Below are positions 18,370 through 26,430 of a stretch of 64,000 nt of DNA, one piece after another. The DNA lies in NCBI GenBank assembly GCA_023666705.1, contig JAMPBO010000002.1, positions 1-64,000 on the forward strand, read 5' to 3'. Source of the DNA: Bacteroides sp. GTDB taxonomy: Bacteria > Bacillota > Clostridia > Lachnospirales > Lachnospiraceae. The position numbers were made by a program, and so were the translations under genes. The notes beneath the pieces are model-generated. The model worked only from the letters and a program-made list of their open reading frames with translations, searched no databases and was not told the DNA's origin. The stretch's first letter is position 1, and each line of letters begins with the position of its first letter.

Positions 18370-18805
18370 TTTCTTTTCCCCCTTTTGTTTGAACATCAGC
18401 CCTTTGCTTAGCCAATTTTTATAAAACCCGTATTTGCTTTCGGCATATGTTCCGATTTGCTTTGTGAATCGGGAACATATAGGCTGACCTGTGTTTCGGC
18501 AGGAAAAGAGTGGAAATTTTATTTCGTCTTGGTTGCCAAATAAGACATATATTACATGATGGTATCATGCAATATATCTTCTCGTATCCAGAACAAACGT
18601 ATTTTCAAAACAGCTCCTTCGCTGCCAGTGTTATGTGATATTAAGCATCGAAGTAGCTTGTTTATTAGACTCGAATCAAGCAGTAGATGTGCCCTTTTCT
18701 TTGAATGTCTGAACTGGTTTTACCCGTGAATGAATTACTATATTAATGCTTTAACTAGATACTACCATATGCGTGTTGTGATTGCAAGTGATTTTTCAAT
18801 ATTTA
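17299..18805. repeat. Left arm of a large inverted repeat (rpn copy 2 plus about 430-bp leader)
   Basis: The sequence from the rpn stop through its leader to about 18805 is repeated in reverse at about 21567-22960. The leader (18370-18805) has no gene; it contains several short stems, for example CATC...CTTG/CAAG...GATG around 18650-18690 and a CCGATT...AATCGG stem near 18450. Similarity fades at GATTTTTCAATATTT, about 160 bp before the cargo operon ends. Confidence 0.8.
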
Positions 18806-18902
18806 TATTGAAACTCCCACCCATTTCGTTAATTATAAACCTTTCAATTCACAAACAAAGGACCTATATTCACTAAAATTTACCATTTCAAAAAATTCGA
18901 AA

Positions 18903-18938
18903 GCACCATGCAACCAATACACTATAGTCACATGGTGC
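18903..18938 (-). terminator. Terminator of the cargo operon
   Basis: GCACCATG at 18903-18910 pairs with CATGGTGC at 18931-18938. On the minus strand the second arm is followed by TTTCGAATTTTTT. It lies just past the last gene of the three-gene operon. Confidence 0.6.
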
Positions 18939-18967
18939 AATATTTTCTTTAATCTACGCCTCAATAT

Positions 18968-20014
18968 CTATTTAATTTCTCTCATTCCGAACCCATCAAA
19001 TTCTAAAACAATATCGGCCATCCTTATTAAATCGTTTTTAAGATCATCTTTTAGAGAATGTGGTTCCAATATAACAGAAATCATGCCATGTGACTTTTCT
19101 GAAGAAATTACATGTCGCAAAAACAAAAAATAAAGTTCTTCGCTAGAAAATCGAATAAGGGATGACAATGTATCATATATTGTTCTATGCGGAATTCTAA
19201 ACTGATTTTCTTCTGCCTGACATACTTTCCGAAATCTATACCAAGAACTATTTGCAGCTGTATGTATTTCAGCAAATGAATCAGCATCATAAAATTTATA
19301 CCCTTTTTGAGCATATTCTTCCTTGGCAAACTTTACGACTTTATCATCAAATCCATAATGAGATGTAAAACAATCTATAATAGAGAGATGTTTGACTATA
19401 TTTAACATTTGTCTATCAGTAAAAGATTTACATAATTCAACTGGCGATTTATAGGTCATCACATAGTCTACGGTTTCTCCATCATCAACTGTTTCAACAA
19501 TATAATCAGCTGCAATTTTACTATAGTCTGTGTTATCTTTGTATAAAATTAATATTGTTCCCCCCTCTTTAATCTTTTGCAATTCTTGATTATCAAAATT
19601 TAAAAATGAATCTATTTTTAGAATATCACGTTTACGATAATTTTTTTCGTAAAATGTCTTATGAAAAAATTTCTCATAAAACCACCCAAAAACTTTAGTA
19701 TACTTCAAAAATCTTTTCTTTCTCAAATGATATAAACTTCCATATATTGTATAAAAAGTTTTACTAAGGTATAACCAACTTAATAAAAAAAATATAATAC
19801 AAATACAAAGAAGCACTTGTCCAACTTTGTTAATGACAATGTTATTCTGAAATAAAATCTTTTGCAAAAGATTTGTAAATAATGCAAGGGAACATGCAAT
19901 GACAGCTATTAATTGAAGCATTACGGTTGTCCAAAATTTTGCACTAAACTCTCTAAATTTAGGATTATTTGATAAAAAAGTATATAAGGCTATGCACAGA
20001 GTTAAACTTGGCAA
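18968..20014 (-). CDS. Two-helix membrane protein with a soluble C-terminal domain, unknown
   Basis: 348 residues from a TTG at 20014. Hydrophobic segments lie at about 27-48 and 63-85, and the rest is soluble. The C-terminal 200 residues faintly resemble a RecA/KaiC-like fold lacking a Walker A motif: GGTILILYKDN, then VDYVMTYKSP, RTIYDTLSSLIRF and DIVLEFDGFGM in family-like order. This is pattern impression only. No ATG exists in frame after the upstream stop; 7 upstream residues (VKDYFSI) read as part of the first helix, so an ATT or other rare start about 20 bases earlier is possible. It is the last gene of the cargo operon, 31 bp after the Nudix gene, and probably its membrane effector or anchor (inference). 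Confidence 0.65.
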   Translation of the reverse strand: MPSLTLCIALYTFLSNNPKFREFSAKFWTTVMLQLIAVIACSLALFTNLLQKILFQNNIVINKVGQVLLCICIIFFLLSWLYLSKTFYTIYGSLYHLRKKRFLKYTKVFGWFYEKFFHKTFYEKNYRKRDILKIDSFLNFDNQELQKIKEGGTILILYKDNTDYSKIAADYIVETVDDGETVDYVMTYKSPVELCKSFTDRQMLNIVKHLSIIDCFTSHYGFDDKVVKFAKEEYAQKGYKFYDADSFAEIHTAANSSWYRFRKVCQAEENQFRIPHRTIYDTLSSLIRFSSEELYFLFLRHVISSEKSHGMISVILEPHSLKDDLKNDLIRMADIVLEFDGFGMREIK

Positions 20015-20045
20015 AATAATTGAAAAATAATCTTTTACTGTAATA

Positions 20046-20450
20046 TTACATCAACCCCATTTCAATTAATTTTGGTATCACAAATTTAGATAAAACACTT
20101 CCTAATTTTATTCCTTCCTTTTCATAATCTTTGTCAATCCAAACCAACTCCTTTATTTCACTATCACAAGCAGGTGTTCCAACAATGGTAGAAAAATATA
20201 CTTCTATATGAATCGGAATATTTTCAAAAATTGCAATATCATCGAAGCCACCAAAAGTCCTTGTTTCAACCAAATCAACTTGTATTTCTTCTGCCAGTTC
20301 TCTTTTTAACGTTTCAAAGTCTGTTTCATTACCTTCTCTTTTTCCACCAGGAATAATATATTCTTGCCGATTATCCTTTGTGTGCTTTTTAACAACTAAC
20401 AATTTTTTTCCTTGTAAAATAATTCCTCCAACTTTATCGATTTTTTTCAT
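20046..20450 (-). CDS. Nudix hydrolase
   Basis: 134 residues. The Nudix box G-x5-E-x7-REL-x-EE spans residues 36-58 (GKREGNE..., RELAEEIQV), with Gln in place of the usual Gly at position 57. The metal-binding Glu residues are all present, so it should hydrolyse a nucleoside diphosphate linked to another group. Its start lies inside the end of the PP-loop gene (17-bp overlap), which implies coupled translation and a joint function. The substrate is unknown; it could be a product or by-product of the PP-loop enzyme. Confidence 0.88.
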   Translation of the reverse strand: MKKIDKVGGIILQGKKLLVVKKHTKDNRQEYIIPGGKREGNETDFETLKRELAEEIQVDLVETRTFGGFDDIAIFENIPIHIEVYFSTIVGTPACDSEIKELVWIDKDYEKEGIKLGSVLSKFVIPKLIEMGLM

Positions 20451-21090
20451 GTAACATCCCTCTTTCTATTAATTCATTACACAACTGCTTCTTTGAAGCT
20501 AAATATTTACCAATAGCATCATTAGATGCTATTGAAAACGTATTGCTAAATAAACATGTATCCTCTAAAGGTTGAATTGTAATTCCTCTATCAAACAAAC
20601 CATATTTAATTTCTTTTTTATCAAAATTATACACTGGATTCTCATATATGATTTCATATTGACTATACAAATCTCGTATAAAATCCAATGCAACCTCTCT
20701 TTGCTCACCATACCTTTTCTGACGCTCAGTAGATCCATCTGCCATAACACTGATATCGTTCTTCTCACAAAAAACAATACTTTGCACATGCATCGCTAGT
20801 TTACATCCGAGACACACTAAACTTACATTATATTTCTTAATATCTTCTTCCAATGGCACTAACGCAATTCTTCGGAACAATCCACTAACATTAAAAAAGT
20901 GCATATCCCCCAAATAATCAGCGTATACTGCCTTAAGTTCGTTATATCTTATTGATACTAAATTATTGGAAATCAAAGCTCCCTGATCAAAATGTAAGAG
21001 TTCTGGTACATACCCTTTTTCAACCATGCTACAAACTGCTAAACTTGAATCAAGACCACCAGAAAAAAGAACAGCACATCTTTTTCCCAT
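20434..21090 (-). CDS. PP-loop ATPase (QueC/MnmA/ThiI-like superfamily)
   Basis: 218 residues. SGGLDSS at 10-16 is the PP-loop that adenylates a substrate with ATP. CLGCK at 93-97 and DTC at 177-179 give three cysteines in a C-x2-C ... C layout, as in Fe-S or sulfur-handling PP-loop enzymes. The four-cysteine zinc site at the C-terminus of true QueC is absent, and no queuosine genes are nearby. ADGSTERQKRYGEQREVA is likely a substrate loop. First gene of a three-gene minus-strand operon with an AGGAGGAAAA site. It may thiolate or otherwise modify a nucleotide, RNA or protein (inference). QueC-like proteins do occur in known defence operons such as qatABCD, but the partners here differ. Confidence 0.75.
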   Translation of the reverse strand: MGKRCAVLFSGGLDSSLAVCSMVEKGYVPELLHFDQGALISNNLVSIRYNELKAVYADYLGDMHFFNVSGLFRRIALVPLEEDIKKYNVSLVCLGCKLAMHVQSIVFCEKNDISVMADGSTERQKRYGEQREVALDFIRDLYSQYEIIYENPVYNFDKKEIKYGLFDRGITIQPLEDTCLFSNTFSIASNDAIGKYLASKKQLCNELIERGMLHEKNR

Positions 21091-21225
21091 ACATTTTCCT
21101 CCTCATTAGAATAATCTGATGGCATTCTACATTGAATTTGTTTTTTTAAAATAATTTTTTATTATCCTTTACTTAATGCAAGACGGCTTCTCACTCAACC
21201 ATTTATCACATTAACCCACAAATCG

Positions 21226-21253
21226 ATTATACTAGACATTTTCCAAAAAGTCA
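21226..21253 (-). promoter_or_regulatory. Promoter of the PP-loop/Nudix/membrane operon
   Basis: Minus strand: TATAAT (21231-21226) with TGACTT (21253-21248) 16 bases upstream. The TATAAT is perfect and the -35 is partial. Transcription would begin near 21218, leaving a leader of about 125 bases. Confidence 0.55.
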
Positions 21254-21261
21254 CTAGGCTC

Positions 21262-21292
21262 ATTGTACCAGTACTAAGTGTATTGTACCAGT
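21262..21292 (-). promoter_or_regulatory. Two direct repeats just upstream of the operon promoter
   Basis: ATTGTACCAGT occurs at 21262-21272 and again at 21282-21292, exactly 20 bp apart (two helical turns), 9 bases beyond the -35 box. This is the position expected for an activator or repressor site. No regulator gene is seen in the operon. Confidence 0.5.
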
Positions 21293-21394
21293 TCGGTATC
21301 TCTTCACCATATATTTCCCTCTCTACAAAAAATTTGATTTTTTATTATCCTGCCAAAAGCACTATTACACAACTATCTATCCAGACAAAAAGAA

Positions 21395-21418
21395 CGGTAA
21401 AACCGACTTGTTTTACCG
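21395..21418 (-). terminator. Possible minus-strand terminator hairpin
   Basis: CGGTAAAA and TTTTACCG form a perfect 8-bp stem. On the minus strand it is followed by TTCTTTTTG. It would shield the cargo promoter from read-through. Confidence 0.4.
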
Positions 21419-21566
21419 CACCTCAAGCACTTCTTTACTTTTCCCTTCGTTCAAATTCTTCTTACATCGTTACGATTACTGTCACACCTAAAAACTTTTT
21501 CAGCAGAATTCCCGCATAAAATTACTGATTACTCGTCTATAAAGCAGTGGCTTCCTTTTTAGTGAA

Positions 21567-22960
21567 AAATATAAAAAACCACTTGCAATCACAACACGCA
21601 TATGGCAGTATCCATTTAAAGCATTAATATAGTAATTCATTCACGGGGGAAACCAGTTCAGACATTCAAAGAAAAGGGCACATCTACTGCTTGATTCGAG
21701 TCTAATAAACAAGCTACTTCGATGCTTAATATCACATAACACTGGCAGCGAAGGAGCTGTGTTGAAAAATTGTCTGTTCTGGATATGAAAAAGATATCTT
21801 GCATGATACCGTCATGTAATATATGTCTTATTTGGCAACCAAGACGAAATAAATTTTCCACTCTTTTCCTGCCGAAACATGGGTCAGCCCATATGTTCCT
21901 GATTTACAAAGCAAACCGGAATATATGCCAAAAGCAAATTCGGGTTTTATAGGCACGTTTCTGACAGAACCTGCTAAGTAATGGGCTGATGTTCAAACAA
22001 AAGGGGGGAAAAGAAAATGAAAAAACACAAAAGTTATGCGGAAAATGCGACAAATGAATACCGTCTTAAAAACCATGCTGAAACATTAACCGCCAATATG
22101 CACCACAAGGATACCGTATTCAGGCGGGTATTCTCGGACAAAAAAGAGCTGCTGACACTCTACAATGCGGTAAACAAAACAAGCTACGACAATCCTGAGG
22201 AGCTGGAAATCACTACCCTGGAAAATGCCATATACATGACGGTAAAAAATGACCTGTCCTGTGTCATAGACATGAGGCTTAACTTATATGAGCAACCGTA
22301 AACCCGAACATGCCGCTCCGGAATCTGGAATATGTGACACACATTTTCAGTCACTATTATGCGGACAATGACATCTATTCCGCAAGGCTGGTACCACTTC
22401 CCAATCCGAAGTTTGTCGTATTCTACAACGGTGTAACCAGACAGCCGGAGCGGAAAGAATTCAGGCTTTCTGATGCCTATACACACAGGGAAGAAAACCC
22501 AAGCCTCGAGCTTGTGGTTCTCCAGCTGAATATCAATCCCGGTTACAATGACGAGCTGATGAAAGCCTGCCCTACTTTACGGGAATACATGCTGTTTGTG
22601 GATATGATACGGAAATACAGCCGGACTACGGATATCAGCACAGCCGTAACCAATGCCGTTGATGACTGCATCAGGGAAAATATCCTGTCTGAATTTTTAA
22701 GAAAGAACAAGCGGGAGGTAATCGCCATGAGTATATTTGAATATGATGCCGAACTCCATGAGAAAACCCTGAAGGAAATCGGATATGAGGAAGGTCACGC
22801 TGATGGATATGGACAAGGACGCAGTGAAGGTATTATGGCAACAATTTCTCTCCTGAAAGAAAACGGCTTCTCCAACGACAAAATCACAGAAGCCCTTATA
22901 AGTAAATTTGCCCTATCACCTGAGGATGCACAAAAATACCTTACCCAAACGGACAAATAA
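21567..22960. repeat. Right arm of the large inverted repeat (leader plus rpn copy 3)
   Basis: Reverse complement of about 17299-18805. The leader part 21567-22016 runs into an rpn gene that is nearly identical to copy 2 but carries a 7-bp and a 60-bp deletion and a shortened N-terminal region. The arms enclose about 2.8 kb that hold only the three-gene operon. Both rpn genes point away from the cargo. Confidence 0.8.
22017..22960 (+). pseudogene. Rpn family nuclease, frameshifted (copy 3)
   Basis: Very close to copy 2 at 17299-18369. After DMRLNLYE seven bases are missing (the CACCAGT of copy 2), which shifts the frame and gives an immediate TAA at 22299-22301. The remaining 216 residues continue in another frame from MPLRNLEYV to the TDK end. 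The lost bases fall in the HQS part of the catalytic motif. The Gly-Arg repeat near the C-terminus is 20 residues shorter than in copy 2. Upstream GGGGGG-AAAAG site is kept. Almost certainly inactive as a full nuclease. Confidence 0.85.
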
Positions 22961-22972
22961 ACTAACCCAAAG

Positions 22973-22999
22973 AGGCTGTGCAGGTCGTACAGCCTTTTT
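22973..22999 (+). terminator. Terminator after rpn copy 3
   Basis: AGGCTGT (22973-22979) and ACAGCCT (22989-22995) form a 7-bp stem followed by TTTTTC. Unlike the terminators of copies 1 and 2 it lacks the ATAGA/TCTAT inner stem. Confidence 0.7.
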
Positions 23000-23075
23000 C
23001 TTTTAGTGCAAAATCACAAAAGATAAGTATATCAATCGTTAAATTGGGAATGCTTCAAAGTAAATTAAAATTTGT

Positions 23076-23127
23076 TTGAAGTTGTTTTGAAGTTGACTTT
23101 GAAGTTGCTTTGAAGTATTATTGAAGT
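23076..23127 (+). promoter_or_regulatory. Five helically phased TTGAAGT repeats before an AlbA_2 gene
   Basis: TTGAAGT begins at 23076, 23087, 23099, 23110 and 23121, so spacings are 11, 12, 11 and 11 bases. An inverted CTTCAA lies at 23053. The block ends 23 bases before the ATG and overlaps the leader or promoter. It looks like an operator array for cooperative binding, possibly by the gene's own product. Confidence 0.55.
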
Positions 23128-23150
23128 AGTTCAAAAAGAGGTGATGGCAT

Positions 23151-24593
23151 ATGTATTTAGAGGAGATAATTGAAGATATACAGCTTGAAAGTGATAAGTT
23201 TGAAGGCAAGGCAATTCTAAATCGTGAGGATATTGTTGGCTGGCTTAAAAGTATTGCGGGATTTGCTAATGCCTCTGGTGGAGATTTTTATATTGGGGTG
23301 GAAGATAAGACGAATAAATTGATTGGCTTTGATAGAAAAGATGCTGACAACGAAAGAAATTATTTCAATAATCAGGTTAATGAGCATTTGACGCCCAGAC
23401 CTCAAATGAAGATTTCTTTTATCAGATACGAAATAAATGGAGATGAGCGTTTTGTAATTAAGGTAAGCATAGAAGAATCACCAGTAAAACCAGTGATTTT
23501 ACAATACAAAAATATTCCATCTATTTTTATGAGGCGGGATGGATTTACAAACGGTGCAACCTATGAAGAAATCATCGAGATGAGCGTGAAAAGCAAAAAT
23601 ACACAGTATGATATTCTGGTATCAGATATAAAGTATGTTCCGGAAAAATTATCGGATCTTCGTGCGTTTTATGAAAAACATAATGACGGAGCAGCACTTA
23701 AGGAAAAGGCGTTGCAATCCTTAGGCTTTGTAAATAAAGATGGTTTTTTGTTAAATGGTGCAGTTTTGTTTCTGGATGATTATAAAGAAAAGAAAACAGA
23801 AGTACAATGTTCAGTTTTTTCTGGCTTCAATAAGGGAAGCGAGAGAATTGTCACCATAAATCGGTTTAACGGTAATATCACATCAACGATTAATTACGTT
23901 ATGGACTTTGTGAATCAAAGAATGAATCATTCCGTGATAAAGCTCGATGATACCCGAATTAATATAGATTCTTATCCAGCTAGAGCTTTGTTTGAAGGTG
24001 TAATAAATGCGGTTGCTCATCGTGACTATTATTTAGATGGAACGCAGATTCAGGTTGATATATTTAAGGATCGGTTGGAAATTTCATCACCGGGAGGATT
24101 TTACAGGGGTGAAAAACTTGGAAAAACATATGATTTATCCAATGTGATTTCCAAGAGAAGAAATGAGCTCATTGCTGGTGTTTTGGTTACGTGTAATGTA
24201 ATGGAGGCAGCAGGTACAGGATTTGATAAGATTATGGAAGAATATGCATCTGCTGATGAGGCACATAAGCCATACATTTATTCAACATCTGACCATTTTA
24301 CATTAGTACTTCCGGATTTGACTTATGATAGGGGTGTTGAAGATGAAAAGACACCTGTTCTTAATTTCGCACCAGTTCCAGGAGGAACGGAGATGGATGG
24401 AAAAGTTTTGTCATTTTGCTATTTAAAAGCACATAAGGTTTCGGAGATAGCTGAATATCTCGGAATAAGTGACTCGACCTATTTTAGAAAGCAGGTTCTT
24501 GACAATCTTGAAAAGCATGGATATCTGGAAAAGAGTAAAGTTTCAAGAGCGGCATTTTATAAAACAAATCTGGATATGGTTGATGTTGAATAA
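23151..24593 (+). CDS. AlbA_2/Schlafen-type ATP-binding protein with winged-helix C-terminus
   Basis: 480 residues. The N-terminal AlbA_2 domain runs to about 130, with EGKAILNREDIVGWLKSIAGFANASGGDFYIGV (about 18-50; residues around FANASGG are the family signature). The middle holds a histidine-kinase-like ATP site: EGVINAVAHRDY (about 286) and EAAGTGFDKIMEE (about 352). The last 60 residues (HKVSEIAEYLGISDSTYFRKQVLDNL) form a winged helix. Such proteins are annotated as putative transcriptional regulators and some belong to defence islands. Ribosome binding site AGAGGTG. Repeats in front of the gene suggest autoregulation. Function unproven. Confidence 0.82.
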   Translation: MYLEEIIEDIQLESDKFEGKAILNREDIVGWLKSIAGFANASGGDFYIGVEDKTNKLIGFDRKDADNERNYFNNQVNEHLTPRPQMKISFIRYEINGDERFVIKVSIEESPVKPVILQYKNIPSIFMRRDGFTNGATYEEIIEMSVKSKNTQYDILVSDIKYVPEKLSDLRAFYEKHNDGAALKEKALQSLGFVNKDGFLLNGAVLFLDDYKEKKTEVQCSVFSGFNKGSERIVTINRFNGNITSTINYVMDFVNQRMNHSVIKLDDTRINIDSYPARALFEGVINAVAHRDYYLDGTQIQVDIFKDRLEISSPGGFYRGEKLGKTYDLSNVISKRRNELIAGVLVTCNVMEAAGTGFDKIMEEYASADEAHKPYIYSTSDHFTLVLPDLTYDRGVEDEKTPVLNFAPVPGGTEMDGKVLSFCYLKAHKVSEIAEYLGISDSTYFRKQVLDNLEKHGYLEKSKVSRAAFYKTNLDMVDVE

Positions 24594-24629
24594 ACAAGGG
24601 ATAAAATGCCTTGGTCCGAATGTCTCAAA

Positions 24630-26081
24630 TTACTCTTTTGTTTTATACATTTGCAGCCTGCTTTTCGGTTTTTCCGGTATCGTATATTCCAGCATCTTAC
24701 TTTCCAGTAATGGTTTAAGAAATGTGCGGGTCATATATGTCAAATTTTTATAGCCTATATATGTGGCAATTTCTTTTTTGGTTCTGGCAACCGTGCAATA
24801 TTCGAGTATTTTTTCTGAAATTGTATTTGATGTGACTTGGTCACTGACTTGGTCACTGACTTGGTCACTGACTTGGTCACTATATATTGGACCGGATTTC
24901 ATGGTTGCCATATCATTTAATGGAATAATAGTTTTAAAAATATCTCCTTCAAAAAACTGTGGTGTACCACCAGAGTACAGTTTTGTATATTTGTAAGTAT
25001 TACGCATTCCGGAACCCAATTCGTCTGCCAGTCCTATTTCCCTAAATATTTTGGATATTGGAGGGTTTTTGGGAAAAGGTTCAAACGTGGTCAAATCCAA
25101 GTTGCCATAACCGTGTGTTCGGTTACTGTTCTCAGTAAATATCCGTTCTTTTTCGATTACCATTTTTGCAACATAGCCACTGGAATAATCGCGGTGTGCC
25201 AAGCTGTTAGAAATAATTTCCCTCAAAATGGCATCTCTGACACTAATTGATTGCATACCATCTAAAATAAAAGGATCGTTTAAGTGTTTTTTTGCAAATT
25301 CACTCATCCTGTCATAGCTATCCAGTAAATTTGTAATAATTACATCTCTGTCATCATATCTGTCCAAATTTTGTACTCTGAAAATCATATCTGTTTTATG
25401 CTGTGGCAATGCGGACATAATTGTTGAGTCTTTGCCAAATAATAAGATTGCCGCAAGGGTAATACCTTCTTTTCTATGTTCGTGATCCAGTAAAATAAGA
25501 CCTGCACTCCGCAATAATTCTTCATCATCCATAGTCAACCACGGATGATTGTTGCTTTTAACACGGGTCATCTTCCGTACCCGTTCAATTAGGTCAGGAC
25601 GAAGAACATCTATGTCCCATCCGATAAATACTTTATTAACAAAATATGTTCCTTGTTTTCTTGCATACAGCTTATAAACAAGCTCTTCATTATCTGTTAT
25701 ATCAATATCGGAATCGTTATTTCTGTCATAAATTCGTCCGCAGCATCTACTGACTTGCGTTCCTACAGGTACATGAATGTATAAAATTTTCTTGCCTTGA
25801 ATTTCATATTCTGTTGGCGTTAAAAATAAAGGTGGGTACATTTTATTAGCATTATTAATTGATGTTACAAAGTCTTTTTTTATTTTATCAATGTAATTTG
25901 GTTCTATACCTGCGATTTCTCCGTTATCTTTAACACCAAGGAAAACATGTCCGCCGTCCCGATTAGAAAATGCACAGATACTTTCATAAACATCTTTTGT
26001 AATATCTGTTGTGGATTTTTTAAATTCTGTTGTATGGCATTCGCTTTTTGTAATAATTTCAAGCAATGATTTTTGGTCCAA
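24630..26081 (-). CDS. AlbA_2/Schlafen-type ATP-binding protein with DQVS repeats
   Basis: About 483 residues. N-terminal AlbA_2 domain with TEFKKSTTDITKDVYESICAFSNRDGG and HVFLGVKDNGEIAGI; ATP-site part with LREIISNSLAHRDY and RSxx-like GLADELGSGMRNTYKY; then a SDQVSDQVSDQVSDQV stretch and a winged helix with ARTKKEIATYIGYKN. Convergent with the previous gene, 36 bp apart at the stops. The frame is also open from GTG 26090, but AGGGAG lies directly against it; TTG 26081 has an 8-base spacing. Related in architecture to 23151-24593 but clearly diverged. Likely DNA-binding regulator or stress/defence factor (inference). Confidence 0.8.
   Translation of the reverse strand: MDQKSLLEIITKSECHTTEFKKSTTDITKDVYESICAFSNRDGGHVFLGVKDNGEIAGIEPNYIDKIKKDFVTSINNANKMYPPLFLTPTEYEIQGKKILYIHVPVGTQVSRCCGRIYDRNNDSDIDITDNEELVYKLYARKQGTYFVNKVFIGWDIDVLRPDLIERVRKMTRVKSNNHPWLTMDDEELLRSAGLILLDHEHRKEGITLAAILLFGKDSTIMSALPQHKTDMIFRVQNLDRYDDRDVIITNLLDSYDRMSEFAKKHLNDPFILDGMQSISVRDAILREIISNSLAHRDYSSGYVAKMVIEKERIFTENSNRTHGYGNLDLTTFEPFPKNPPISKIFREIGLADELGSGMRNTYKYTKLYSGGTPQFFEGDIFKTIIPLNDMATMKSGPIYSDQVSDQVSDQVSDQVTSNTISEKILEYCTVARTKKEIATYIGYKNLTYMTRTFLKPLLESKMLEYTIPEKPKSRLQMYKTKE
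24834..24881 (-). repeat. Four perfect 12-bp tandem repeats inside a coding region
   Basis: The unit GACTTGGTCACT occurs four times without change and encodes DQVS on the minus strand. Being 12 bp, gain or loss keeps the frame and only changes linker length between the ATPase part and the winged helix. Confidence 0.9.
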
Positions 26082-26430
26082 AATGGTCACTCCCTACTGC
26101 ATTTTCTTCTGAAATTAATAACCTGATTTTATCATATCATGCACAAAAATTCTACTGAGTAATCCATAAGGATATAGATTTTATTATATTTCCTTGGGCG
26201 AAGTACAGATGTTGGAGGAATTTGCTGGAGTTCTTATGTGAATTATGGAGGCTTAACATTGTAATTGCACGAAAAATCATGCAAAAATTACCTGTAGATA
26301 TGTAGAAATCAGTTGTTGACATTACAATGCAACAGTAGTTAAAATATAAAGGATTGCTTTTGAAGAATATATGGTTTTGATGCGTCAAAATGATGTTGTT
26401 TTTCGGCATCACTGGGAGGAATTGGATATC
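26082..26430. other. Intergenic region between the AlbA_2 gene and the dehydratase
   Basis: No gene supported. It holds the promoter at 26316-26345. An inverted pair CATTGTAAT (about 26259) and ATTACAATG (about 26320) overlaps the -35 box and could be an operator or hairpin. Confidence 0.45.
26316..26345 (+). promoter_or_regulatory. Promoter of the sugar dehydratase gene
   Basis: Perfect TTGACA at 26316-26321 and TAAAAT at 26340-26345 with an 18-base spacer. It lies about 85 bases before the chosen start. Confidence 0.5.

Larger units (their letters stand above)
21091..21566. other. Upstream region of the cargo operon
   Basis: No gene supported. It holds the operon promoter and a pair of direct repeats (listed separately), a hairpin at 21395-21418, and near 21531-21556 half of an rpn-type terminator hairpin in the orientation of a lost rpn neighbour. 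A 78-residue reading at 21283-21519 lacks a ribosome binding site. Confidence 0.5.

Noticed and set aside
20434-21090. Queuosine synthesis gene queC
   Set aside because: PP-loop is present but the zinc cysteines are missing and no queD, queE or queF is nearby.
24834-24881. CRISPR-like repeats
   Set aside because: 12-bp units are contiguous without spacers and lie in a coding frame.
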